NCBI GenBank assembly: GCA_900540395.1
Contig: UQFQ01000009.1
Location: 1-64,000, forward strand
Reading direction: 5' to 3'
Source: an uncultured Mollicutes bacterium
Lineage (GTDB): Bacteria; Bacillota_I; Bacilli_A; RFN20; CAG-826
Length of the DNA: 64,000 nucleotides
In this document: positions 56,627 through 64,000 of the stretch, one piece after another
How the letters are laid out: each line of letters starts with the position of its first letter
Position numbering within the stretch: the stretch's first letter is position 1
Notes under the pieces: model-generated
The model's input: only the letters and a program-made list of their open reading frames with translations
Database searches by the model: none
What the model was told of the DNA's origin: nothing
Translations under genes and position numbers: made by a program

Positions 56627-57850
56627 ATGAGAAATATTAAAACAATTTTCTTTAAAGAAATTAGAAGATTTTTTACTGAACCTAGAATGCTTGCTGCTTT
56701 ATTTTTGCCTGGCATTATTATCTATCTTTTCTATACTTTGATGGGTTCTTTCATGACAACTTCTTTTGCACCAAGTAGTGGAAAGCCTGAAAATTATACT
56801 TATAAGATTGTTGCAACCAGTAATTATTCATCAAATACACAAGAAGATGTTGCTCCATTAATTTTTCAAGTTTTCGATGCATATTTACCTATAAATGAAT
56901 CTACAAATAAAGTTCAATATTATTATATAAATACTTCTGAAATAGACTCTTATAAAGAGCAGCTCTCAAATCATGAATATGACCTTTTATTAGTCTTTAA
57001 TGATAATTTTGAAGATGCACTTAAAGGCGAAACAAGTAGTACTAAAACTAATATTTCTCTTTATTATGATGGTAGCGATTCAATATCAACATATCTTTAT
57101 ACAGTTTTTACTCCATTAGTTGATACCACATATACTAATTTTACTGTAAACATTGAAGATGGAATTTATGTAGATGGTAATGTTAGTCCAGAAAATTATA
57201 CATTCAAAAACATTATGAGTTTTATTGTTCCACTTGTTACGATTTCTTTATTATTCTCAACAGTCATTTCAATTTGTCCAGAAGCAATAGCAGGAGAAAA
57301 GGAAAGAGGGACTTTGGCTTCTTTACTTATGACACCAATGAAAAGAACAGAACTAGTAATTGGAAAAATTTCAGCATTAACTATTATCAGTTTAGCAAGT
57401 GGAATGGTTTCGTTTTTAGGTCTAGTTATATCCTTACCTAATTTATATGGTGGAGGAATGACTTTATCTAGTTTATTTTCTCCAGCTTCCTTTATTATGC
57501 TTTTGCTATTAATACTTACAACACTTTGTGTCTTTGTTACTATGGGACTTGTAATTTCAGCTTTTTCTAAATCAATCAAGGAAGCTGGATCATATCTAAC
57601 TCCAATAATGACAATTTTAATGGTTGCGGCTATTATTCCTTTTTCAGTGGATATGAGTGGTATCGGTTATGCTTTTATTCCTTTGTTAAACATTGTATCT
57701 TCAATGAACCTTTTAATCAGAGAAACAAATTTAGAATTATTAATTCCTTACATTGCAATTACTGCAATAATGAATATAGTTTTATCTGGCTTGCTTGTTT
57801 TTATCACGGCTAAACTATTTAATTCGGAGAAGATAATGTTCCAAAGATAG
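56627..57850 (+). CDS. ABC-2 type exporter permease (NatB-like)
   Basis: 407 residues. One helix near the N-terminus (~24-44), a large outside domain (~45-195), then five helices. The ABC-2 hallmark A-G-E-K-E-R-G-T-L-A-S-L-L-M-T-P-M lies at ~222. This is the NatB/CcmB-like layout. The cargo is unknown. AGGAAGAG precedes the ATG within the end of the ATPase gene. Confidence 0.92.
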   Translation: MRNIKTIFFKEIRRFFTEPRMLAALFLPGIIIYLFYTLMGSFMTTSFAPSSGKPENYTYKIVATSNYSSNTQEDVAPLIFQVFDAYLPINESTNKVQYYYINTSEIDSYKEQLSNHEYDLLLVFNDNFEDALKGETSSTKTNISLYYDGSDSISTYLYTVFTPLVDTTYTNFTVNIEDGIYVDGNVSPENYTFKNIMSFIVPLVTISLLFSTVISICPEAIAGEKERGTLASLLMTPMKRTELVIGKISALTIISLASGMVSFLGLVISLPNLYGGGMTLSSLFSPASFIMLLLLILTTLCVFVTMGLVISAFSKSIKEAGSYLTPIMTILMVAAIIPFSVDMSGIGYAFIPLLNIVSSMNLLIRETNLELLIPYIAITAIMNIVLSGLLVFITAKLFNSEKIMFQR

Positions 57851-57950
57851 TTAAAATATCTTTGATTTGCAAGTTTTTTAGATAAATAGCTTTAATTAAA
57901 TGTATTTAGATTTAAAATAAATGTATAAATAAATTAGAGGAGATAAATCT

Positions 57951-58478
57951 ATGGAAGCGATTGAATGTTTATTAACTAGACGTAGTGTTAGAGAATATCT
58001 TGATAAAGAAGTTAAACAAGAGGATATTGAAACAATTTTAAAATGTGCTTCATTTGCTCCTAGCGCAATGAATAATCAATCTTGGCATTTTTCAGTTATT
58101 ACGAATAAGGACTGGCTAAATAAAATGAGTAGTGTGATTGCTAAATTTATGGGAAGAGATAGCTATCATGTTACTTATCATGCACCAGTTTTAATTATTG
58201 TTAGTGATAAAGTTAGCGATAGATTAATTTATGAGCATGATGGAAGTTGTGCTTTAGAAAATATCTTTTTAAGTGCACACGCTTTAGGCCTAGGCTCAGT
58301 TTGGATTAATCAACTTAGTGAACCTGAGCTATATGATAACAAAGAATTCTTAGCTCTTTTAAAAGAAGCTGGTGTGCCTGAAGGCTATAGAGTTGTCGGC
58401 TCTGCGGCTATTGGATATGCAAAAAACGTTCCTAATGCAAAAGAAAGAAAAGGCGATAACGTTACCTATTTAAAATAA
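57951..58478 (+). CDS. Nitroreductase family protein
   Basis: 175 residues. The FMN-binding start R-R-S-V-R-E-Y-L-D-K and F-A-P-S-A-M-N-N-Q-S-W-H are typical, as are H-A-L-G-L-G-S-V-W-I-N (~107) and V-V-G-S-A-A-I-G-Y near the end. These NAD(P)H flavoenzymes reduce nitro groups, quinones or similar; the natural substrate is unknown. GGAGAT precedes the ATG; about 100 bases separate it from the exporter. Confidence 0.92.
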   Translation: MEAIECLLTRRSVREYLDKEVKQEDIETILKCASFAPSAMNNQSWHFSVITNKDWLNKMSSVIAKFMGRDSYHVTYHAPVLIIVSDKVSDRLIYEHDGSCALENIFLSAHALGLGSVWINQLSEPELYDNKEFLALLKEAGVPEGYRVVGSAAIGYAKNVPNAKERKGDNVTYLK

Positions 58479-58731
58479 AATAGTTGGGTTTTGCATAGAT
58501 TTAAATTTAATTGAGACTTATTTACTGTACTTTAGTTTGACTTTAGGCAATTAAAAGGTAGATTTTCTAAAAATTCTAGAATTAGACAAAAAAAGGGAAG
58601 TCAAATATTTAATTTATAAATTTTCGGATGCAAAAAAGTCTAACCTTAACGAACTGTTTAACTGATTTATCGTAAATTCATATTTAGGTATCTTTTAATA
58701 TTATGTATAATATTAAACGGTGAGGTTATAT

Positions 58732-60156
58732 ATGGAGAACTTTGATGTAATAGTTGTTGGGGCTGGACCTTGTGGAATTTACTTATGCTATGAACTTGTA
58801 GAGAAGAATCCTTCTTTAAAAGTTTTATTGCTTGATAAAGGTAAAGATATTTATCATCGTACTTGCCCTATTTTAGAAGGCAAAACAAAGCAATGTCCAC
58901 AAGACATTTTTGGTAAAAGTGAATGTTATCCAAGTTGTTCAATGACAAGTGGATTTGGTGGATGTGGTGCCTTTTCTGATGGAAAGTTCAATATAACCAG
59001 CGAATTTGGTGGTTGGATGAGCGACTATCTCCCAAAAGATGAAGTTGTTGATTTGATTCGCTATGTTGATGAGATTAATTTAAAGCATGGTGCACCAGAT
59101 AAAATTACAGATCCAAACACTAAAGAAATTTTAGATATTGAAAGAAGAGGTTTAGCAGTTGGACTTAAACTATTACGTAGTCAAGTTCGTCATTTAGGAA
59201 CCGAAGTTAATCTTAAACTTCTTCAATCGATTTATGAAGAACTTCTAGCTAAAGGCGTTTCAATGAAATTTAATACCGAGATTAAAGATATTATTGTTTC
59301 AAAAGAAAACGAGATTAGCGGAGTTATTGACTCCAAAAACGAAGAATATCATGGTAAATATGTTGTTTTAAATGTTGGTCGCCCAGGTTCACAATGGCTT
59401 TCTAAATGTTTAAGAAAACATCGTATTAAACTCACTAACAATCGTGTTGACATCGGTGTAAGAGTAGAAACAAACGATGTCATCATGAGCGAAATTAATG
59501 AAAAACTTTATGAAGGGAAGTTCGTTTATTCAACTAGTGTAGGAACTAGTGTTAGAACTTTCTGTTCTAATCCAAGTGGACACGTTGTTGTTGAAAACAA
59601 TCATGGAATTATAACTGCTAATGGTCATGCTTATAACTCAAGCGACTTAGGAAGCAACAATACAAATTTTGCTCTTTTAGTCTCACATACATTTACCGAA
59701 CCTTTTAAAGATAGCAACGAATATGCTGAAGACATTTCAGCCTTAGCAAATAAATTATCAAATGGTACGGTTATTGTTCAAAGATATGGTGACTTGATTA
59801 AAGGGCGTAGAAGCACATATAAGCGTATTGAAGAAGGGTTTGTTAACCCAACATTAAAAGAAGCTGTTCCAGGTGATTTAGGTCTTGTTTTACCATACAA
59901 AACAATGCAATCAATTATTGAAATGATTCAAGCTTTAGACCACATTACTCCTGGTATTGCTAATGCACATACTCTTTTATACGGAGTTGAAGCAAAATTT
60001 TATAGTGATAGGGTTGAATGCAACGACCATTTTGAAACTAAAATTAAAAATTTATATGTTGGAGGAGATGGCGCTGGTATTACTAGAGGCTTAGCACAAG
60101 CTGGAGCTAATGGCGTTTATATTGCTCGTGATATATTAAGTAAAGAAGGTGAGTAG
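58732..60156 (+). CDS. FAD-dependent dehydrogenase (COG2509-like)
   Basis: 474 residues from ATG 58732, after GAGGT. The FAD loop V-I-V-V-G-A-G-P-C-G-I is at ~5-15, and a Cys-rich block (C-P-I...Q-C-P...C-Y-P-S-C) runs ~45-70. G-F-G-G-C-G-A-F-S-D-G-K-F-N lies near 79, then the C-terminal G-G-D-G-A-G-I-T-R-G-L. This fits the uncharacterised COG2509 flavoprotein group. The cysteines could hold an iron-sulfur cluster or act in redox. cdaA begins two bases after its stop. TATAAT lies at 58706-58711. Confidence 0.88.
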   Translation: MENFDVIVVGAGPCGIYLCYELVEKNPSLKVLLLDKGKDIYHRTCPILEGKTKQCPQDIFGKSECYPSCSMTSGFGGCGAFSDGKFNITSEFGGWMSDYLPKDEVVDLIRYVDEINLKHGAPDKITDPNTKEILDIERRGLAVGLKLLRSQVRHLGTEVNLKLLQSIYEELLAKGVSMKFNTEIKDIIVSKENEISGVIDSKNEEYHGKYVVLNVGRPGSQWLSKCLRKHRIKLTNNRVDIGVRVETNDVIMSEINEKLYEGKFVYSTSVGTSVRTFCSNPSGHVVVENNHGIITANGHAYNSSDLGSNNTNFALLVSHTFTEPFKDSNEYAEDISALANKLSNGTVIVQRYGDLIKGRRSTYKRIEEGFVNPTLKEAVPGDLGLVLPYKTMQSIIEMIQALDHITPGIANAHTLLYGVEAKFYSDRVECNDHFETKIKNLYVGGDGAGITRGLAQAGANGVYIARDILSKEGE

Positions 60157-60158
60157 GA

Positions 60159-61004
60159 ATGAATCTTAATTTGCTTGTAACTGTCTTTGATGGAGGTGGT
60201 GCAGCCGCTATTTGCGACTTTATTTTTTCTTTTATCGCAATTAGTGTTTTAAATGTTTTTATTGATTATTTTGTTAAACGAAAATTTGTTTGGTATTCTC
60301 TTCTTGCTTTTAGTGTTATTTTCTTAATATCACATATTTTCCTTTTAGATTATCTTGCTCAAATTTCTTTAGCTGTTATTACAGTTATTGCAATTGTTTC
60401 TATTTTTGTTAATTTAAGTGAATTTAGACCAATTATTGCTAATAAGTTTAATCGTGGAATTAAATTTAAGAAAAAGAAAACAACTCTTGAAGTTGACGAA
60501 CCATATGCAGCAAGTGATCTTTACGACATTATAAACACAAGTGTTTTATATTTATCTCAATATAAAATTGGTGCGTTGCTCTCGTTTGTGAGAAACGATA
60601 ATTTAACCGAAGTTTGTGAAGATGGAAATAATGGCGTTATTTTAAAAGCGCCAGTTAACACCGAACTTATCGAAACAATTTTTTATAAAGGTACTAGACT
60701 TCATGATGGAGCCGTAATTATTAAAGGTAACATTATTTATGCAGCCGCTGTTATGTATAAAGACGTTTCAACAGCAACCCTTGATGGAAAATATGGAACT
60801 CGTCATAGAGCAGCTTTAGCAATATCTTCACAATATGATTGTGTTACTGTTGTTGTTAGCGAAGAAACTGGTAATATCTCAATTGCTTATAAAGGTGTTT
60901 TAGAGCATTATAATCGTGATACTTTTAAAAACGCTTTTGCTAACATTATGGAACAAGCTAAAACTCCAATCGACTCTCAGGAGAAGAAGGACAATGCAGA
61001 GTAA
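60159..61004 (+). CDS. cdaA: Diadenylate cyclase (c-di-AMP synthase)
   Basis: 281 residues: three N-terminal helices (~14-34, ~42-61, ~64-84) then the DAC domain. Catalytic motifs are T-R-L-H-D-G-A-V-I (~186) and Y-G-T-R-H-R-A-A (~221). It makes c-di-AMP, which controls potassium and osmotic balance. The usual cdaR and glmM partners do not follow; instead an unrelated small gene overlaps its end. The gene directly follows an FAD dehydrogenase. Confidence 0.95.
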   Translation: MNLNLLVTVFDGGGAAAICDFIFSFIAISVLNVFIDYFVKRKFVWYSLLAFSVIFLISHIFLLDYLAQISLAVITVIAIVSIFVNLSEFRPIIANKFNRGIKFKKKKTTLEVDEPYAASDLYDIINTSVLYLSQYKIGALLSFVRNDNLTEVCEDGNNGVILKAPVNTELIETIFYKGTRLHDGAVIIKGNIIYAAAVMYKDVSTATLDGKYGTRHRAALAISSQYDCVTVVVSEETGNISIAYKGVLEHYNRDTFKNAFANIMEQAKTPIDSQEKKDNAE

Positions 61005-61542
61005 AGAAACTATTTACTCTTACATTATTAATATTTTAACTTTAGCTAAACTTTCTAAGGTTGAACTTACATTAACTAAAAAGAGTGAAATCTTAGACCA
61101 AATTATTTCTATATCATTAAGTGAGCTTGATAAATTTGAAGAACTTGACACTTTAAACCCTCATCAGAATCTTTCATTAAAGGTTAAATGCATTATTAAA
61201 AATGAAAATGATGAGATTCTTCTTGAAGAAAAAAAGAAAGGGAAAGAATTATATTCTTTTTCTCCTTCCTTATCCTTATCTTTAAAAGATGACTTAAAAA
61301 AGAGAATTGATTCGATATTTAGCAAAGAAAATGAATTTACTTATGAAATTAAAGATTTGATAAATTTAGCTGATTTAAAATCAAAAAACATTATTAAAAA
61401 AGAATTAGTTACACCAATTTACTTACTTGTTATGAAAATTTATATTAATAGTAGTAAAATTAATAAGAAAGGTTTTATATTTAATAAAGAGTATAACGAG
61501 TTAAGTGAATTAGATAAATTTATCTTAACGAAGGGAGAATAA
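60994..61542 (+). CDS. Uncharacterised protein, possibly Nudix-like fold
   Basis: 182 residues from ATG 60994, after GGAGAAGAAGG within cdaA's end. A frame open to 60916 is a shadow of cdaA. The N-terminal ~60 residues are helical; then I-I-K-N-E-N-D-E-I-L-L-E-E and S-F-S-P-S-L-S-L-S resemble the opening strands of a Nudix fold, but the Nudix box is absent. I cannot assign a function. It sits between cdaA and deoD, with five bases to deoD, so all are one operon. Confidence 0.6.
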   Translation: MQSKETIYSYIINILTLAKLSKVELTLTKKSEILDQIISISLSELDKFEELDTLNPHQNLSLKVKCIIKNENDEILLEEKKKGKELYSFSPSLSLSLKDDLKKRIDSIFSKENEFTYEIKDLINLADLKSKNIIKKELVTPIYLLVMKIYINSSKINKKGFIFNKEYNELSELDKFILTKGE

Positions 61543-61546
61543 AAAT

Positions 61547-62251
61547 ATGTCAACACACATTAAAGATAGTGCACATTTTGCTAAAACTGTTTTAATGCCT
61601 GGTGATCCTTTAAGAGCAAAATGGATTGCTGAAACTTTCTTAAAAGATTATGAGTTAGTAAGTGATGTTCGTGGAATTTTTGCTTACACTGGTAAAACTA
61701 AAGAAGGCAAAGAAATCAGTGTTATGGCAAGTGGAATGGGTTGTCCATCAATCGGTATTTATTCTTATGAGTTATTTACTTTTTATGGAGTAGAAAATAT
61801 TATTCGTATTGGAACAGCTGGAAGCTATCAAAAAGAATGTCATGTTGGTGATGTTATTATTGCAACTAGCGCTTCTAGTAATTCTAATTTTGCAAATTAC
61901 TATAGCAATAAAGGTTTACATGTTTCTCCATGTAGTGATTTTGGCTTAATGATGAAAGCTTATGAAAATGCAAAGAAGAATAACATCCCTGTTCACGTCG
62001 GGCCAATTTTCTCAAGTGACATCTTCTATGATCCACAAAAAGATTTCTATAAACTTCCACAAGAATTAGGAATTTTAGCCGTTGAAATGGAAAGTTATGC
62101 TTTATTTTTAAACGCAATGAGACTTCATAAAAAAGCCCTTTGCTTATTAACTGTCAGTGATTCTTTTGTTAATGATGAAAAGGATTTAACCCAAGAAGAA
62201 AGAAGTCATAACTTAACAAGAATGGTCGAACTTGCTTTAACTTTAGCTTAA
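61547..62251 (+). CDS. deoD: Purine nucleoside phosphorylase
   Basis: Splits purine (deoxy)nucleosides with phosphate for salvage. 234 residues with family blocks V-L-M-P-G-D-P-L-R-A-K (~15), A-S-G-M-G-C-P-S-I-G (phosphate and ribose site, ~65), I-G-T-A-G-S-Y, V-E-M-E-S-Y-A-L (~181) and T-V-S-D-S-F (~203) with the catalytic Asp. Matches the hexameric DeoD type. GGGAGAAT precedes the ATG. Pairs functionally with purA and purB and with the MTA/SAH nucleosidase, which releases adenine. Confidence 0.96.
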   Translation: MSTHIKDSAHFAKTVLMPGDPLRAKWIAETFLKDYELVSDVRGIFAYTGKTKEGKEISVMASGMGCPSIGIYSYELFTFYGVENIIRIGTAGSYQKECHVGDVIIATSASSNSNFANYYSNKGLHVSPCSDFGLMMKAYENAKKNNIPVHVGPIFSSDIFYDPQKDFYKLPQELGILAVEMESYALFLNAMRLHKKALCLLTVSDSFVNDEKDLTQEERSHNLTRMVELALTLA

Positions 62252-62263
62252 GGGGTGATTGAA

Positions 62264-62956
62264 TTGTTTTTAAATGTTTTAGCTAACATCTTTGATCCAG
62301 GGGAGAATCCTTTAGGATTTACAATTGCAATAGTAGCGATTTGTTTAATTGGCATCTTGCTTCTATTTTTGATTATTTTTCCTATTGCCAAAAGACATTA
62401 CGCATTTAAAAATTTCCAAAATATTTATTACAAAGCAATTAGAAAGATTGCTGATATAAACGATTTTTGTTTAATTAATAATCTTGTTATCAAAAATAAC
62501 AATCAACTCGTTTGTCGAATTGATCACGTATTATTTGGTGATAAGTATATTTACGTTATTAAAGATAGATTCTATCGCGGGGCAATAAGTGGTAATAAAG
62601 AAGACTCAACTTGGTTTTTCTATTCTAGTGATGGGAAAAAATACGAAATGGAAAATCCGATGAGTATTAATGAAAAAAGAGTCGAAAAACTTTCTCTTGT
62701 CACTCAAATTGATCCTTCTTTCTTTATAAGTGTTGTAATTATTAATGATAATTGTGTAATAAAAAATGCTAATGAACTAAACAAAGATAATTCCTTTATT
62801 GTTTCAAGGAAGAATCTTAAAAAGATTATTAAGATGGTCGAAAGACGCGATGTTAGAAGAATGGATCAAAAGCAACTTGAATATGCTGTTCAAGATATTT
62901 CAAGACTTTATGGTAAACAATCTTATGCTGATACGACTAATGAGGATATTTACTAA
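62264..62956 (+). CDS. Membrane-anchored NERD-like protein
   Basis: About 230 residues. One N-terminal helix (~15-40) is followed by a NERD-type pattern: C-R-I-D-H-V-L-F-G-D-K-Y-I-Y-V-I-K-D-R, then Y-R-G-A-I-S-G and a Trp. In NERD nucleases the segment is I-E-x-K; here it reads I-K-D-R, so catalysis is doubtful. AAGGGG lies just before; GTG at 62255 would overlap that site, so TTG at 62264 is my start. Follows deoD closely. Confidence 0.65.
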   Translation: MFLNVLANIFDPGENPLGFTIAIVAICLIGILLLFLIIFPIAKRHYAFKNFQNIYYKAIRKIADINDFCLINNLVIKNNNQLVCRIDHVLFGDKYIYVIKDRFYRGAISGNKEDSTWFFYSSDGKKYEMENPMSINEKRVEKLSLVTQIDPSFFISVVIINDNCVIKNANELNKDNSFIVSRKNLKKIIKMVERRDVRRMDQKQLEYAVQDISRLYGKQSYADTTNEDIY

Positions 62957-62958
62957 AT

Positions 62959-64000
62959 ATGAATTTCAAACCTATTGTAAATTTTAAAAAAGTATACAAA
63001 ACTTTCTCAGATGATGTAGGGTTTACAATTAAAATGAGCGGCACAATTACTGTTGCTCTTTTAATTATATACCTCATTTTTGCGTTGATTTTAAATCAAA
63101 TAGGCTCTTTATCGATGCTTGGATTTTTTGAATATTTCATCGCTATTATTGGCATATGTTTAGTTTTGGGTTTGGTTTCTCCTTTTATATATAGCTTTTT
63201 TGCGATTAATGGAGGTCTCCATACTCAAGTTAAAGATAAAATTAAATATACAAGTTTTTTAAAAACTTATTTATTAGGGACTCGTCCACCTTTTAGTGGT
63301 CAGCTTCGTTTATCAATGAACTTATTAAAAGCAATTTGTGTCGATATAATCTTAGGATTTATTGCTTCGATGATTGTTTATTTTATTTCTTTTGTTCCTG
63401 GTAGCGAGCTTAATCTTCTTGTTAGTGAAATATCAAAAATCTTAACAAGTGCGGGTAGTAATACTAATGAAATGATGGCTCAAATAGAAAATCTTTTATT
63501 AGCACATGAAGATTTTATTAATGAACTTGGCCTATTAACTCAATTTTTCCCATTATTATGTGCTGTTTATTATTTCTTACATACAATTTGTAAGTATACA
63601 TTAAAGTATTATTTAGCTACAGCCTTAGGGCCAAGAACTCCAAAACCAATTGTAGAATTTATTTTTGTTAAAACTATTAAGATGAATCGTAAGGAATATA
63701 ACCTTAATTATTATTCAACTACATATCCTTTAACTATTTTGTTTGTTGTCTCTTTTACATTAAGTTATTTCTTACTTGGTTATTTTGGACCTACTCAAAT
63801 GAGTTTATCAATCCTCGCTTTAACAGCAATAGTTATTGGAATTATAGTTTGCTTACCATTTTTACCAATCATTTTTAATACGCATGAGGCTATGTGGGAG
63901 AAATTCTCAGTTTTATTCATGGGCGTTTTCTTAGAAAATGCACAAAAAGAACTTGAAGCTTATAAAGCAAATAATGCAATGACTGCTAAAATTGGGGCAG
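62959..64000 (+). CDS. Multi-pass membrane protein, cut by the window end
   Basis: Open from ATG 62959 to the window edge, 347 codons without a stop. About six hydrophobic segments, near residues 34-52, 62-90, 130-150, 195-215, 255-275 and 280-305. A loop L-L-G-T-R-P-P-F-S-G-Q-L-R-L lies near 106, and a cytoplasmic-like tail begins E-N-A-Q-K-E-L-E. I do not recognise it. It follows the NERD-like gene by two bases and probably belongs to the same operon. Confidence 0.8.
   Translation, partial: MNFKPIVNFKKVYKTFSDDVGFTIKMSGTITVALLIIYLIFALILNQIGSLSMLGFFEYFIAIIGICLVLGLVSPFIYSFFAINGGLHTQVKDKIKYTSFLKTYLLGTRPPFSGQLRLSMNLLKAICVDIILGFIASMIVYFISFVPGSELNLLVSEISKILTSAGSNTNEMMAQIENLLLAHEDFINELGLLTQFFPLLCAVYYFLHTICKYTLKYYLATALGPRTPKPIVEFIFVKTIKMNRKEYNLNYYSTTYPLTILFVVSFTLSYFLLGYFGPTQMSLSILALTAIVIGIIVCLPFLPIIFNTHEAMWEKFSVLFMGVFLENAQKELEAYKANNAMTAKIGA

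Overview
This is AT-rich DNA from a low-GC, Firmicutes-type bacterium, most like an uncultured gut Bacilli or Erysipelotrichia lineage close to the Mollicutes. That placement is inferred from gene order: infC-rpmI-rplT, ecfA1-ecfA2-ecfT-truA, potABCD with a Mollicute-like inserted PotA, yebC and yqeY. The standard genetic code applies. Tryptophan is TGG throughout, TGA ends genes (for example at 46436-46438), and the tryptophan tRNA seen has a CCA anticodon. No transposase, integrase or CRISPR array was seen.

Layout. 1-1016 (minus): the IF3-L35-L20 operon with an attenuator leader and an apparent ATA start for infC. 1067-3336: a small membrane protein, a HAD phosphatase, a DUF1275 protein and tRNA-Arg. 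3340-6250: accessory DNA with an AlbA_2 regulator, a broken AAA ATPase and two helically phased ACTTCA arrays. 6253-11699: argS-purB-purA-glyA. 11927-17538: a polyamine ABC transporter operon followed by a small alpha/beta hydrolase. 17580-19630: remnants, a small basic protein with a decayed duplicate of its tail, tRNA-Cys and tRNA-Pro. 19633-25275: a membrane-attached Xre regulator, CorA, a methyltransferase, a flavodoxin and a CopA-type ATPase with a DKTNT motif. 25360-35749: housekeeping genes, including smpB, a folate-type ECF S component, pepT, dCMP deaminase, the ECF module, truA, yebC, yqeY and tRNA-Trp.

35764-38507 is a second accessory patch. It holds a truncated AlbA_2 paralogue, an SdpI-like protein, a possible structured RNA, and a fluoride (crcB-motif) riboswitch driving a cation/proton antiporter. 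39333-51001 is a surface or envelope cluster: a 1184-residue lipoprotein made of about nine diverged repeats, then a DUF4175-like membrane protein, a MoxR ATPase, a DUF58 protein and two membrane-anchored von Willebrand A proteins. 51226-64000 holds an acetyltransferase, an AAA_14/DUF4143 ATPase behind three 32-bp-period operator-like repeats, MTA/SAH nucleosidase, a ZIP transporter, an ADP-ribosylglycohydrolase, an ABC exporter, nitroreductase, an FAD dehydrogenase, the c-di-AMP cyclase CdaA, DeoD, a NERD-like protein and a membrane protein cut by the window edge.

The genes mostly work as small co-oriented operons with overlapping or touching ends. Several genes (smpB, 26938, the flavodoxin, the ADP-ribosylglycohydrolase) have a -10 box 7-9 bases from the ATG and no Shine-Dalgarno, which suggests leaderless transcripts. 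The best candidates for undescribed biology are the repeat lipoprotein with its MoxR/vWA neighbours, the phased ACTTCA arrays, the 32-bp repeats before the AAA_14 gene, and the structured element before the fluoride switch.
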